Positions 26,275-35,267 of a stretch of DNA of 64,000 bases are shown here, one piece after another (positions within the stretch are counted from its first letter, which is position 1; each line of letters starts with the position of its first letter). Source of the stretch: Bryobacteraceae bacterium. Lineage in GTDB: Bacteria; Acidobacteriota; Terriglobia; Bryobacterales; Bryobacteraceae. The stretch covers positions 482,737 through 546,736 of the forward strand of contig JANWVY010000002.1 in assembly GCA_025056455.1 (NCBI GenBank). The letters are read 5' to 3'. The translations under genes were made by a program, and so were the position numbers. The notes under the pieces are model-generated. The model did not search any database, had not been told where the DNA came from, and saw nothing but the letters and a program-made list of their open reading frames with translations.

Positions 26275-27381
26275 TTACGAGACGTCAACGCCCAAATCGT
26301 CCCACTTCACGACGGCTTGGCGCACCATCGCCTCGTGACCCAGGATCGAGGTGAGTGCCGCGGTTACTCCGACTTTCAGATCCGCCGGGTTGGATCCCCC
26401 TTCGAGAATGGCTCGGTAGAAGGCGCTCACGTGAGCATGGGGCGCCTCCTGGCGTTTCTCAACAAAGGGCTCGGGTTTCCCCTCGCGGCCGAGCGGATAA
26501 AACAGATTTCCCGCCATCAAATCCACCGCGCCTTTGCTGCCATAGACATATACGTATTGGTTCGCGCCTGGCATGCCTCGCGGGTGGAACACGTTCTGAG
26601 TAAACGACATCTTGATCCCGTTGGGATACTCAAAGGAGAGGGTGCCACAGTCAAAAATGGTCCGGCCCGGCGGATCATTTTTGTACCGGGCCGTGGCTCC
26701 GAAACCGGCCGCCTTGACCGGATGCGCTCCCACAATCCAGTTACAAAGATCTAGGTTGTGAACCGACTGCTCGATCAAGTACCCACCCGACTTGTTCACG
26801 TCAAAATACCAGTCGGCGGATGAGCCATCGTGAGGCAAATCCGCCGAGGCATGCCGCTGCGCCTTGATCCAAAGCAACTCGCCAAGCGCGCCATCGTGGA
26901 TCTTGCGCACCGCCTCGATGTAAGTAGTCATGGAACGCAATTGCTGTCCCGTGACAAACACCACCTTCGCGCTCCGGCCCGCTTTCCACAACTCGCGCAC
27001 CTGAGAGGCTGTCACCCCCAGAGGTTTTTCGCAATATACATGCTTGCCAGCGCGGATGGCGGCGATTGCCATTTCGGCGTGGAGATGGGGGGGCGTGGCG
27101 ATAAATACGGCTTGAATGTCCTTCCGTTCGATAATCTGTCGCCACTCGGTATAGGTTTTCGCTTCCTGTTTTGCGGCGGCTGTGGCGGCCTTATCCAGGC
27201 GGTCCGGTTTAATGTCACAGAGCGCCGCCACCTTGGCTTGAGGCTCCTCCAAAACGCCGAGCAGAAGGTGGTAGCCCCGGTTGCCGACGCCAATCACGGC
27301 TGTGGGTACGGGCGCTGTTTGGGCCCAGGCAGAGGCCAGAGAAACACCCGCCGAACCCATCAAAAACGTCCTGCGTTGCAT
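26275..27381 (-). CDS. exported Gfo/Idh/MocA-family oxidoreductase
   Basis: A 368-residue NAD(P)-dependent sugar or inositol dehydrogenase-like protein. A Tat-type signal (QRRTFLMGSAGVSLASAWA) is followed by the Rossmann fold (AVIGVGNRGYHLLLG), IATPPHLHAEMAI, the catalytic-site EKPLGVTASQV and the C-terminal domain with GGYLIEQSVHNLDLCNWIVG. Tat export allows a tightly held cofactor to travel with the folded protein, as in Zymomonas glucose-fructose oxidoreductase. It lies six bases downstream of a sugar isomerase-like gene, so the two probably act on the same carbohydrate. Confidence 0.88.
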   Translation of the reverse strand: MQRRTFLMGSAGVSLASAWAQTAPVPTAVIGVGNRGYHLLLGVLEEPQAKVAALCDIKPDRLDKAATAAAKQEAKTYTEWRQIIERKDIQAVFIATPPHLHAEMAIAAIRAGKHVYCEKPLGVTASQVRELWKAGRSAKVVFVTGQQLRSMTTYIEAVRKIHDGALGELLWIKAQRHASADLPHDGSSADWYFDVNKSGGYLIEQSVHNLDLCNWIVGAHPVKAAGFGATARYKNDPPGRTIFDCGTLSFEYPNGIKMSFTQNVFHPRGMPGANQYVYVYGSKGAVDLMAGNLFYPLGREGKPEPFVEKRQEAPHAHVSAFYRAILEGGSNPADLKVGVTAALTSILGHEAMVRQAVVKWDDLGVDVS

Positions 27382-27387
27382 GGAAAA

Positions 27388-28389
27388 TTAAGCCCTTTCG
27401 TGTGTGAGTAGACCCCGGATCACCGTTTCGATGAACTCCCGTGAACGGCGCGCTAAGGCATCAATCGCCTCGGGATTGTCAGGCCTTGGTACCAGCGGCT
27501 CGAAAATGTTTTCGAAGGCGAGCGGCATGGTTCGGCCAGTTTGAAGCACGGGGAGAAAAAGTTTGTAATGATCAATCTCGCCAAAACCCGGCCCGCAATC
27601 CTCATCTTTCGGCGTGTTGCGGTGATCTTTGATCGCAAAGGCCCGTACATGAGGCCAGCAGCGCTGGATGTCAGGAATTGGATCGTGGTTTTCGTAATCA
27701 AGCACGTTGCCGGCGTCATAGCACACGGCGACGGCTGGGGAGTTCACTTCTTGTACGATGCGGGCGCAAGCTTCCCCAGTGGCGGTGTTTCCTCCGTGCT
27801 GTTTAATCAACACCGTGACCCCTGCCTCGCGCGCCGGTTGCGCCATCTGTTTTAGGTTGCGCAGCATGGTCTCGTATTCACCGGGCCGGGTTCGTCCAAA
27901 CGTCAGCAGGAAGGGGATGCGGGCTGCAGCCGCCTGTTCAATTCGCCTCAGGTGGACTTTCAGCGCGTTGGCCTCCTCGAGTTGCACGGTCGCAAACATC
28001 ATGACGGGCTCCAGTCCGAGATCCCGACAGCGTTTGGCGAGTGCCTGCGCTTCGGCAGGCGAGGCCTGCTCCTCGAGCATGAGCCTGCGCACACCGTGCC
28101 GGTCCCGGTGGGTCACCCCCCAAGCAACAAAGCGAAAACCAGCTTTGAGAATTCCCTCAAGCGCCCGCTCCACGGGAAAAGCCGAATAGGGCAAGGTCAT
28201 GCAGGCCAGTTGGAATTTCGTTGGCGTTTTGGCCTGAAGTGGCCCCGCCAGCAGCCCGCTTGCGAGGCCTGGAATCAGACTACGTCGGGAAATCTGGCTG
28301 CGGAGACTCCTTACCGCCAGGACGGGGGCGGCGGGTTGGTCCTCCAGCCGACGACCTTGCGCGCGATCTGTCTTCGGCATCGGGGGCAT
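27388..28389 (-). CDS. exported sugar phosphate isomerase/epimerase-like TIM barrel
   Basis: About 333 residues. A Tat-like signal (SQISRRSLIPGLASGLLAG) precedes an AP-endonuclease-2-type TIM barrel with metal-site regions VLIKQHGGNTA, VAVCYDAGNVLDYE, HVRAFAIKDHR and LAFENIFEPL. Family members isomerize or epimerize sugars or keto-sugars. The start is uncertain: ATG at 28389 or 28380 gives a long n-region before the Arg pair, and a GTG at 28422 is also in frame. The paired Gfo/Idh/MocA oxidoreductase follows after six bases. A cytoplasmic-looking relative of the same family lies at 57316-58233. Confidence 0.8.
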   Translation of the reverse strand: MPPMPKTDRAQGRRLEDQPAAPVLAVRSLRSQISRRSLIPGLASGLLAGPLQAKTPTKFQLACMTLPYSAFPVERALEGILKAGFRFVAWGVTHRDRHGVRRLMLEEQASPAEAQALAKRCRDLGLEPVMMFATVQLEEANALKVHLRRIEQAAAARIPFLLTFGRTRPGEYETMLRNLKQMAQPAREAGVTVLIKQHGGNTATGEACARIVQEVNSPAVAVCYDAGNVLDYENHDPIPDIQRCWPHVRAFAIKDHRNTPKDEDCGPGFGEIDHYKLFLPVLQTGRTMPLAFENIFEPLVPRPDNPEAIDALARRSREFIETVIRGLLTHERA

Positions 28390-28490
28390 TATATCGTTTT
28401 GGCCGTAGCAGGCACTAGCCACGTGATAAAAAGGCTTTCTGCCGGGTGTGATCCAGACACGGCTCCACGCAGCTGCCGTAACCTGGTGTT

Positions 28491-29828
28491 TCAGGGAAAC
28501 AAGCGCACTTCTTCGCCGCCCTGCAAACCAGCTAAGGCCACCGCGTAGAGATGATTTCGCGAGCCGAGCTTCACCTCGCGTTTGACGAACTGGTCGCCTT
28601 GCTTGACGTAAACCAGCGTCTTGCCGTTCTCCTTCTGAATGGCGCCGAGAGGCACCAGCGTGGCTTGCTCCTGCCGCTCCACGACGACATCGGCCCAGGC
28701 GGACAGATCAGGAATTAAGCGGGGATCCGCTGACTCAATCGTCAGCTTCACAGGAACGTTTCGGATGAAGTAATTCTGGCGCCATCCGCCAACTGCCAGC
28801 GCGCCAATCGAATAGACCTTGCCTCGGAACGTAAGCCCCGGGAAGGCATCCAATCCGATCGTGGCCACCTGATTGATGCGCAGCTCGGCGCTTTCAGTCT
28901 GGTTGACGTTGGCCTCCACTTGCATGCTCTTCGGGTTGACGATCTTGATCAACTGCTGACCGGAATTGAGCTGATCTCCTTGCTGGATCTGCTGCATTTC
29001 CCCGCCCCGGAAGGTGCTCTGGATTACGACCATCCCTTCCATGGGAGCCGTAATGGTGTAGGCCTTCAAGTCGTTCAGGTGACGGTTGACGTGCCGGACG
29101 TGGCGTTCTTTGGTAAATTCCAAAATCTTCAGTTCAGCGGCATGCACAATGCGCTTCTCGGGCACCTCCAGCTGCACTTGCTTGTAACGCGCTTCGGCTT
29201 CCTCAAGCGCTAAGCGAAGGAGCTCCCGCTCAACGTCGGTGCGGACCTCCATGGCGCGAACGTCCAGGCGGGCTTTCTCGACGTTGGCCTGGGCGACTCG
29301 CAGCGTCTGGTTCAGGTTTTCCGCGTCCACGGCTTGTTCGGCCTGGCGCTTCTTGATATCGCCTTCCGCCTGCACAATGGTCGCTTTGATGTCGTCAATG
29401 TGATCCAAAAGTTGACCAGGATCGATTTGAGCTAAGGTTTCTCCCGGCTTCACCCAGGCCCCGTTTTTGATGAGCGAAAGCAGCTCCATTTGATTGCGGC
29501 TTTCAAAGCCACGTAGGCGGGGCGCCGTCACGTTGGCATAGAGGCGGGCCGAGGTCACTCCACTCACTCGGAGTGTCCTTTCAAACGGGCCGACCACGAC
29601 TTTTGCGGTTCGCGCGATCACGGCTGGTGTGACAGGCTTGGCCATGCGCTCGCGCAAGGAGCGCCATCCCAGGGCCAGCGCGCCAGCTACGAGCAGAACA
29701 ACAAGCCACTTTCCGCGCGGAAGGAACCGTTTTGGAGGTTTTTCTGTGACAGGGGTGATGCGCACCGGTGGCTGCTGCACCGGCGCGGCCGAGGGAGGAG
29801 CGGGCGATGGGTTGGTCAGGGCAGACAT
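28491..29828 (-). CDS. HlyD/RND-type periplasmic adaptor protein
   Basis: A 445-residue membrane fusion protein. After a Pro-rich N-terminus there is one transmembrane segment (WLVVLLVAGALALGW), a lipoyl-like half (NGAWVKPGETLAQIDPG), a long coiled-coil hairpin rich in Glu, Lys and Ala (about 165-285), the second lipoyl-like half (YTITAPMEGMVVIQST) and beta-barrel segments ending QGGEEVRLFP. Such proteins bridge an inner-membrane ABC or RND pump to an outer-membrane channel. No pump gene is adjacent, so the partner must lie elsewhere. The ATG at 29828 has GGGAG 11 bases upstream; the frame extends 57 bases further. Confidence 0.85.
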   Translation of the reverse strand: MSALTNPSPAPPSAAPVQQPPVRITPVTEKPPKRFLPRGKWLVVLLVAGALALGWRSLRERMAKPVTPAVIARTAKVVVGPFERTLRVSGVTSARLYANVTAPRLRGFESRNQMELLSLIKNGAWVKPGETLAQIDPGQLLDHIDDIKATIVQAEGDIKKRQAEQAVDAENLNQTLRVAQANVEKARLDVRAMEVRTDVERELLRLALEEAEARYKQVQLEVPEKRIVHAAELKILEFTKERHVRHVNRHLNDLKAYTITAPMEGMVVIQSTFRGGEMQQIQQGDQLNSGQQLIKIVNPKSMQVEANVNQTESAELRINQVATIGLDAFPGLTFRGKVYSIGALAVGGWRQNYFIRNVPVKLTIESADPRLIPDLSAWADVVVERQEQATLVPLGAIQKENGKTLVYVKQGDQFVKREVKLGSRNHLYAVALAGLQGGEEVRLFP

Positions 29829-29980
29829 GCCTTGGAGTACTCCCGTTCGTTTTCCATCATACAACGGCCAGTTAGATAGGCGCACGAATAAATCCTGTCG
29901 TTACCTACAGAAGCGCTTTTTCGCCTGGCTTTTGGAAATTCGAGTTTTGAGGCTCGCCTGCCGATCGGTCGGCCGCAGAA

Positions 29981-30008
29981 TCGACAGCGAAACCTTCTCT
30001 TGTAGAAT
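29981..30008 (+). promoter_or_regulatory. sigma-70-like promoter of the MFS gene
   Basis: TCGACA (29981-29986) and TAGAAT (30003-30008) are separated by 16 bases. A start near 30015 would leave a short leader containing GAGGA before the TTG start codon at 30032. Confidence 0.45.
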
Positions 30009-30031
30009 CGAGAAGTCTGATTTGAGGAATT

Positions 30032-31294
30032 TTGACGCCCCAATCCGCCCGCCCCTCCCCGGCCTTCTTCACCGAGCTTAAGTCGGCTCGCTGGCTCGCA
30101 CTCTGGGCCGCGATGCTGGGCTTTCTGCTGGACGCCATGGACGTCAGCCTGTATCTTTTTGCCCTACAGAGTATTCGAAACGAGTTTGGGTTGAGCCTGG
30201 CTCAGGCCGGCCTGGTTACGACCTGCACCCTTTTGGCATCAGCTGCTGGCGGTGTGCTCTGCGGCCTGCTTTCCGATCGAATAGGCCGCACCAGAACGTT
30301 GATTTTCACGATCTTACTGTATTCGCTAGCAAGCGGTGGCAGCGCCACGGCTCAAGGGCTAGGCTCGCTTGTGTTTTGGCGCTCGCTCGTGGGCTTAGGT
30401 CTCGGCGGAGAGTGGTCGGCTGGATCTGTTCTGGTGGCGGAATCTTGGCCCCCGCAGCATCGCGCGAAAGCCATCAGCTTCATGCAATCGGGATGGGCGC
30501 TTGGCTACCTACTCGCGGCCGCGTTGTCGGCATTTGTACTGCCTCGTTTTGGCTGGCGCGTCTTGTTTTTGATCGGCGTTCTGCCCGCCTTGCTCACGCT
30601 GGCGATTCGCCGCTATGTCCCAGAATCCAAACTGTGGACCCAGACGCCCCGTAGCTCTTCCAAGTGGGTGGTGCGAGCGCTTGCATCCGATCCGACCCTT
30701 CGCTCAAGGCTCGCGATATCGACGGCCGTAGCCACCACAGTGCTCATCGCCTATTGGGGGTTGTTCAGCTGGGCGCCAAGCTTTCTTAGCGCATCCAAAG
30801 AGCTCGGTGGGGCGGGGCTGGGGCTGCTGCGCTCGAGTCTGTGGTTGATCGTGATCCAGTCCGGGGCCTACGCTGGCTATTTGGTCTTTGGGGTCTTGGC
30901 GGATCGCTTTGGCCGCAAGCCAACGTTCTCCTTCTATGTGGTGGTTGCGGCGGCGCTGACGCTCATTTTCGGTTGGCTGCCGGGCTGGAGCGCCCGGGAC
31001 AGCGAGCTCTGGCTGTGGTGGTTAGGACCTTCGCTGGGCTTCTTTGGAACCGGCTATTTCTCCCTGTTCGGCGCAATGTTAGCCGAATTGTTCCCGACCA
31101 AGGTACGCGCTACCGCCCAAGGTTTCGCTTATAACATCGGGCGCGCCTGCAGCGCACTTGCGCCCTACGCCATTGGCGCTTGGGCCGAGCGCGCGGGCCT
31201 AGGAACTGCCCTCACTCTCTGTTCGGCTTTTTTCCTTCTGGCAGGATTGCTCGTCTGGATGCTGCCGGAGACTCGTTCGGCCGAGCTCGATTGA
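30032..31294 (+). CDS. MFS transporter, metabolite:H+ symporter-like
   Basis: A 420-residue major facilitator with about 12 transmembrane helices. The signature loops GLLSDRIGRTRTL (between helices 2 and 3) and VLADRFGRKPTF (between 8 and 9) are present, with VGLGLGGEWSAGSVLVAESWP in helix 4-5. That last motif is typical of the metabolite:H+ symporter group that carries organic acids such as sialate, shikimate or dicarboxylates. The start codon is TTG, with GAGGA six bases upstream, and no in-frame ATG lies before the first helix. Substrate is unknown and no catabolic gene is adjacent. Confidence 0.88.
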   Translation: MTPQSARPSPAFFTELKSARWLALWAAMLGFLLDAMDVSLYLFALQSIRNEFGLSLAQAGLVTTCTLLASAAGGVLCGLLSDRIGRTRTLIFTILLYSLASGGSATAQGLGSLVFWRSLVGLGLGGEWSAGSVLVAESWPPQHRAKAISFMQSGWALGYLLAAALSAFVLPRFGWRVLFLIGVLPALLTLAIRRYVPESKLWTQTPRSSSKWVVRALASDPTLRSRLAISTAVATTVLIAYWGLFSWAPSFLSASKELGGAGLGLLRSSLWLIVIQSGAYAGYLVFGVLADRFGRKPTFSFYVVVAAALTLIFGWLPGWSARDSELWLWWLGPSLGFFGTGYFSLFGAMLAELFPTKVRATAQGFAYNIGRACSALAPYAIGAWAERAGLGTALTLCSAFFLLAGLLVWMLPETRSAELD

Positions 31295-31369
31295 GCTGGC
31301 AGAGAAGGTACCGGCGGCCGGCGAACGCCCAAGCGCCAGCCGCCGCCGTGCACCAAGTCCAAGCGGCAA

Positions 31370-34300
31370 CTAGAAGGTGAGTCGCAGGGCCAGTTCGATG
31401 TTGCGGGGGCCAATCTGCTGTCCAGTAAATTGCCCGAAATTAGGATCCATGATGTTTGTCACCAAACCGCCAATTCCGTGCCGGTTGAACGGGTTGAGGA
31501 ACGTGCCGCGAAGTTCGATGCTGCGGCTTTCGGCGAAGCGGAACAGCTTCTGAATGCTGATGTCTTCGCTCACTAGGTGACGATCGCGGATGTTGGGCAA
31601 GAAGGGCCCCACCGTGCCGAGCCGCTGCATGACGTTTTGCCCTCCTGGAAACACGGGCGGATTGGTGAACGCATTGCGATTGAGGTAAGCCACTCCGCCT
31701 GGAACACCGCGGAAATTAATTGGCGCGTCGCGATTGGCAATCACCGGCTGTCCCAACACCAAATCCGGACGGATGGCGTTGCCCGTGGGCAGTGTGAGCC
31801 CGCCCGTCCCAATCGCAACCGGGTTACCAGAACGGAAGGTGTGGATTGCCGTCAGCTGCCATCCTCCAATCACCTTTCCCGCAAGCCCCCGCAAATTGAT
31901 CGCCCGGTTTGGACCGATGGGCAGGTCATAAATCCAGCTCAACTTGCCAAAGTGCGGATAGTGGTAGTTGGTGATGCATCGCTCCAGGCGCCGGTTGAAC
32001 ACATCGGCCACGGCCTCAGAGTCAATGGCGTTATCCGTGAGACCAATCGATTTCGACCAGGTGTAGGCGCCCAGCACGGCAATTCCGTTGCGGAAGTGGC
32101 GTGTGACTTGTACCTGCATGGACTGATAGCTCGAATGGCCAATATTGGGGAAAATGTCGTTGATCCCCGTAAACTGCGGATAGGGTCGAAGCGCTTGCAG
32201 GACAGTGCCAGAAAAACCGGGGAAAGGCGACGGAACGCCGCTGGCTGGAGTCCACGGGCGCGGCAGCAGATCCCCGTACTGCTGCACGATCGAGAACGGG
32301 AGGTTGTTGGGCTGTGAGAACCCTTTGGCGATCAACCTTGTCCCTTTGTTGGCCACGTAGTTGACCTCGAGGACGGTGTAGGCCGGCAACTGGTATTGGA
32401 TTCCGAAATTCCAATTCTGTACGTAAGGCAAGCGGTTGCCCGTAACCGGGTAGTAGTCGATGCCAATCCCGTTCGCCAAGCTGGGATTCTTGTTGGGTAG
32501 CGTTCCGACAAAGTTGGGATAGGGGTTGTCCAAACGACCGAGCGAGTCCTCGGCGAAACGGATCGGCGTATTTGCGGCGTTCACAGCAATCGTGCCGTTG
32601 AAGCCCAGCGTTCCTCCAAATCCGAACCCATTGGCGATCGCTGGCGTATTGTTGATCCCGTAGCCGCCGCGCAAGACCATCTTGTCGTTCAACGCGTAGG
32701 CGAAACCGAATTTCGGCGACAACTGTCTCCAATAGGTGTCCTGAAAACCGCGACGGCCGCGGTCATCGACAAAGACCAGCGCGCCGGGGCGATTCCCTGC
32801 ACCGGGGTTGGGGGCCGCAAAGTCGATTCCCGACATACGCCCGGCCACTTCAATCAAGCCGCCAATAATCTCCCAGCGGAGACCGAGGTTTAAAGTCAGC
32901 TTGCGGCTGACCTTCCAGTCGTCTTGGACGTAGGTACCAACGGTGCGCCAGCGGTGGCCGAAGTTGTTGGGCGACACGGCACGGCTGGTGGCCGCATACT
33001 CGCCCAGCAGGAAGCTGGCGAAACTATGGCCGGTTTGGTTAATAAAACCGGGTTGTGCGGTCTGGTTCGGGGAAAAGGCAAAGTCGCCCGAACCGGACTT
33101 ATTGCGAATATTGAAGTAATAACGCCGGTGCTCCATGCCAAACTTGACGTTATGCTTGCCCCGCACGTAGGTCAGATCCGTCTGGCCAATCGTGGAGCCG
33201 TTGTAGCCTGCACCCCGGTTGCCCGAGCCGAGCCGGCCACCAGCGCCGATACCACCTCCTTGAAACGGCTGGCCGGAAAAGGTCAACACCGGGAAGTGCG
33301 TTCCAGGAACGTTCTGCAAGCCAATTTTCGCCGGCCAATCCTGATCCACGTAGACGCTCTCATTCACGTTGCCAAAGCGGTTGTAGCCGATCGCCGCGCG
33401 GCCGAGCAGGTTGCTTTTGGCTTGAAAGTCGTAAGCCATGCGCACCATCGTGCCCGGCGTGTTCTGATTCTGATACACATTGGTGGGAGTGCCCGGAGGA
33501 CGTCCCCAACGGCCACCGGGCGAGTTGAAACGGGAACGGAAGTTGCGGTTGAACATGCCGTTCAAACGGTGGCTGGCGTTGAAATTGTGGTCGCCGCGCA
33601 CGGTGAGCATCGTTTCGCGGAAGGCGGGGCAGCAGGTGCCAAGCGCCGGCGTGTTGCGCAACATCGTGTCAAACAGCGGATCATCGATGGGCGCCAACTC
33701 GAGAATCTTCGAAGCCACGCCGCTGAAACGATTGCGCGGGATGATGTTGCCAGCAAAAGGATCTCGAACCCAAGTGTTGCCCACCTGCCGCGAGGTCGCC
33801 GGATCGTAGATGGCGCCAAACACCACTGGCCGGCCCAGGGCGTCTGTTCCGATGGCCGTACCTGACTGTGGAGTGCCTGTAAAGGCCGGATTCAGCAGGC
33901 GGGAAAAATTGCCCTGCTTGAAGTCCGGCATGGGAAGCGTGGTGAAACCGCCATCGGTGAGATTGGTTTGTGTTGTGCGCTCCAGGTTGGTAAAGAAGAA
34001 GCTGCGGTTCTTGCCGTTATAGAACTTGGGTATCAGCACGGGTCCGCCCACTGAGTAGCCCCAGTTGTGCTGCTTAAAAGGCTGCCGTTTGACGCCGGCC
34101 GCGTTGGCATTAAAGCTGTTGGCGCGCAGAGCGTCGTTCTGCACATAGTAGTAGGCCGAACCATGGAGGCTATTGGTGCCCGACTTGGTGGCGAAGTTGG
34201 CCACCGACGTCTGACCGCCGCTGTACTGCGCGCTAATGGTTCCCGTCTGTAGCTTCATCTCGCTGACGGATTCCGCCGAGGGACTGAACTCGTTGTTGGC

Positions 34301-34891
34301 CCCTCCCGCCAAGTCCATGCGGCCGATCGAAATTCCATCAATGAGGATCTCATGGGAGAAATTTTGCGCGCCATTAATCGACCCCTGCCAGGTGCTGCCC
34401 ACCGTCCCGGGCAGGGAGGTGAAGATGAATTGTTGGATCTGCCGCCGGCCATCAGCCACTGTGATTGGCCAGGAATCGAATTCTTTCTTCGTGACGTAGC
34501 TTCCCAGTTCGGCAGTTCCCGTTTCAAGCAACGGAGGCTCGCTCGAGACGGTGATCTGATCGGCGACGTTACCGACCTCCAGAGTGAAATCGACGGTGAG
34601 CGTTTGCGCGACGGCAAGCGCTACGTTTTCGCGGACCGCTGTTTTGAAACCTGGCGCTGTCACCGTGATCCGGTAAAGGCCAGGGATCAGATAAGGCATT
34701 CGATACACGCCTGCCTCGGTTGTCGTCGTCGTGGTCTCGACGCCGGTAGCGGAATTCAAAGCTCGCACCGTAGCGCCAGCAACAACCGCCCCGGTTGGAT
34801 CAATCACAGTTCCGTTGAGAGTGCCGCGCTCTCCTTGCGCCCAGAGCGCAATCGCAGTGCACAGAGCGATGCCCAAGAACCGAAGGAACAT
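31370..34891 (-). CDS. TonB-dependent receptor with carboxypeptidase-regulatory-like domain (Oar-like)
   Basis: A 1173-residue outer-membrane protein. A signal peptide (LGIALCTAIALWAQ) is followed by a carboxypeptidase-regulatory-like beta sandwich (GTLNGTVIDPTGAVVAGATV, GLYRITVTAPGFK), a plug domain (DGRRQIQQFIF, HEILIDGISIG) and a long beta barrel ending with the aromatic terminal strand NIELALRLTF. This is the Oar-like type very numerous in Acidobacteria, presumed to import large organic substrates. The ATG at 34891 has GAGGTG upstream. No SusD-like partner or linked hydrolase is adjacent. It is one of two such receptors here. Confidence 0.92.
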   Translation of the reverse strand: MFLRFLGIALCTAIALWAQGERGTLNGTVIDPTGAVVAGATVRALNSATGVETTTTTTEAGVYRMPYLIPGLYRITVTAPGFKTAVRENVALAVAQTLTVDFTLEVGNVADQITVSSEPPLLETGTAELGSYVTKKEFDSWPITVADGRRQIQQFIFTSLPGTVGSTWQGSINGAQNFSHEILIDGISIGRMDLAGGANNEFSPSAESVSEMKLQTGTISAQYSGGQTSVANFATKSGTNSLHGSAYYYVQNDALRANSFNANAAGVKRQPFKQHNWGYSVGGPVLIPKFYNGKNRSFFFTNLERTTQTNLTDGGFTTLPMPDFKQGNFSRLLNPAFTGTPQSGTAIGTDALGRPVVFGAIYDPATSRQVGNTWVRDPFAGNIIPRNRFSGVASKILELAPIDDPLFDTMLRNTPALGTCCPAFRETMLTVRGDHNFNASHRLNGMFNRNFRSRFNSPGGRWGRPPGTPTNVYQNQNTPGTMVRMAYDFQAKSNLLGRAAIGYNRFGNVNESVYVDQDWPAKIGLQNVPGTHFPVLTFSGQPFQGGGIGAGGRLGSGNRGAGYNGSTIGQTDLTYVRGKHNVKFGMEHRRYYFNIRNKSGSGDFAFSPNQTAQPGFINQTGHSFASFLLGEYAATSRAVSPNNFGHRWRTVGTYVQDDWKVSRKLTLNLGLRWEIIGGLIEVAGRMSGIDFAAPNPGAGNRPGALVFVDDRGRRGFQDTYWRQLSPKFGFAYALNDKMVLRGGYGINNTPAIANGFGFGGTLGFNGTIAVNAANTPIRFAEDSLGRLDNPYPNFVGTLPNKNPSLANGIGIDYYPVTGNRLPYVQNWNFGIQYQLPAYTVLEVNYVANKGTRLIAKGFSQPNNLPFSIVQQYGDLLPRPWTPASGVPSPFPGFSGTVLQALRPYPQFTGINDIFPNIGHSSYQSMQVQVTRHFRNGIAVLGAYTWSKSIGLTDNAIDSEAVADVFNRRLERCITNYHYPHFGKLSWIYDLPIGPNRAINLRGLAGKVIGGWQLTAIHTFRSGNPVAIGTGGLTLPTGNAIRPDLVLGQPVIANRDAPINFRGVPGGVAYLNRNAFTNPPVFPGGQNVMQRLGTVGPFLPNIRDRHLVSEDISIQKLFRFAESRSIELRGTFLNPFNRHGIGGLVTNIMDPNFGQFTGQQIGPRNIELALRLTF

Positions 34892-34965
34892 GGATCTACA
34901 CCTCGCTTCTCTTTGCAGTGCCCTCACCCGCAAATCGCGGGCCTTCCCTGAAGACCAACGCGCGG

Positions 34966-34974
34966 AATATATCA
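34966..34974 (-). promoter_or_regulatory. extended -10 promoter element of the TonB receptor gene
   Basis: On the minus strand the sequence reads TGATATATT, an extended -10 box, about 75 bases upstream of the ATG. No good -35 box is found. Confidence 0.35.
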
Positions 34975-35230
34975 CAACCGCGAGCCGAGCACATGGGCGT
35001 GGCGCGCCACGGGGTCGTCGTGGACTCTGGCTTTACGCAGCCAGGCTGGTGGTAGATGCGGCGCACCGCCTGAGAGATGGTGAACGACGAGAAACTCAAA
35101 AACGTCGCCAACCGGCCGGAGGTATCGCTGGACACCGCCGCGCTGAGCCAAGCTCGGCATCCCTAGCGCACGCCGGTGCCCAACGTTCCAGCGAGCGAGT
35201 GGAAATCAAGCCCTGTAACGTTTTCGACAT

Positions 35231-35258
35231 TTGAAGACAGATACTCGGCTGTTAAACT
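35231..35258 (+). promoter_or_regulatory. sigma-70-like promoter of phnX
   Basis: TTGAAG (35231-35236) and TAAACT (35253-35258) are 16 bases apart. Transcription would start at about 35265, only a few bases before the ATG at 35268, so the leader is nearly absent. Confidence 0.4.
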
Positions 35259-35267
35259 CTGAAGGGA

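Larger units (their letters stand above)
34892..35267. other. 376-base divergent intergenic region
   Basis: No gene is seen between the divergent TonB receptor and phnX. It contains a minus-strand extended -10 box (34966-34974), a small hairpin CCCGC/GCGGG in the receptor's leader, and a plus-strand promoter (35231-35258) for phnX. Confidence 0.5.

Noticed and set aside
32924-33865. Long plus-strand open frame of about 310 codons
   Set aside because: It is antisense to the TonB-dependent receptor and shows no domain.
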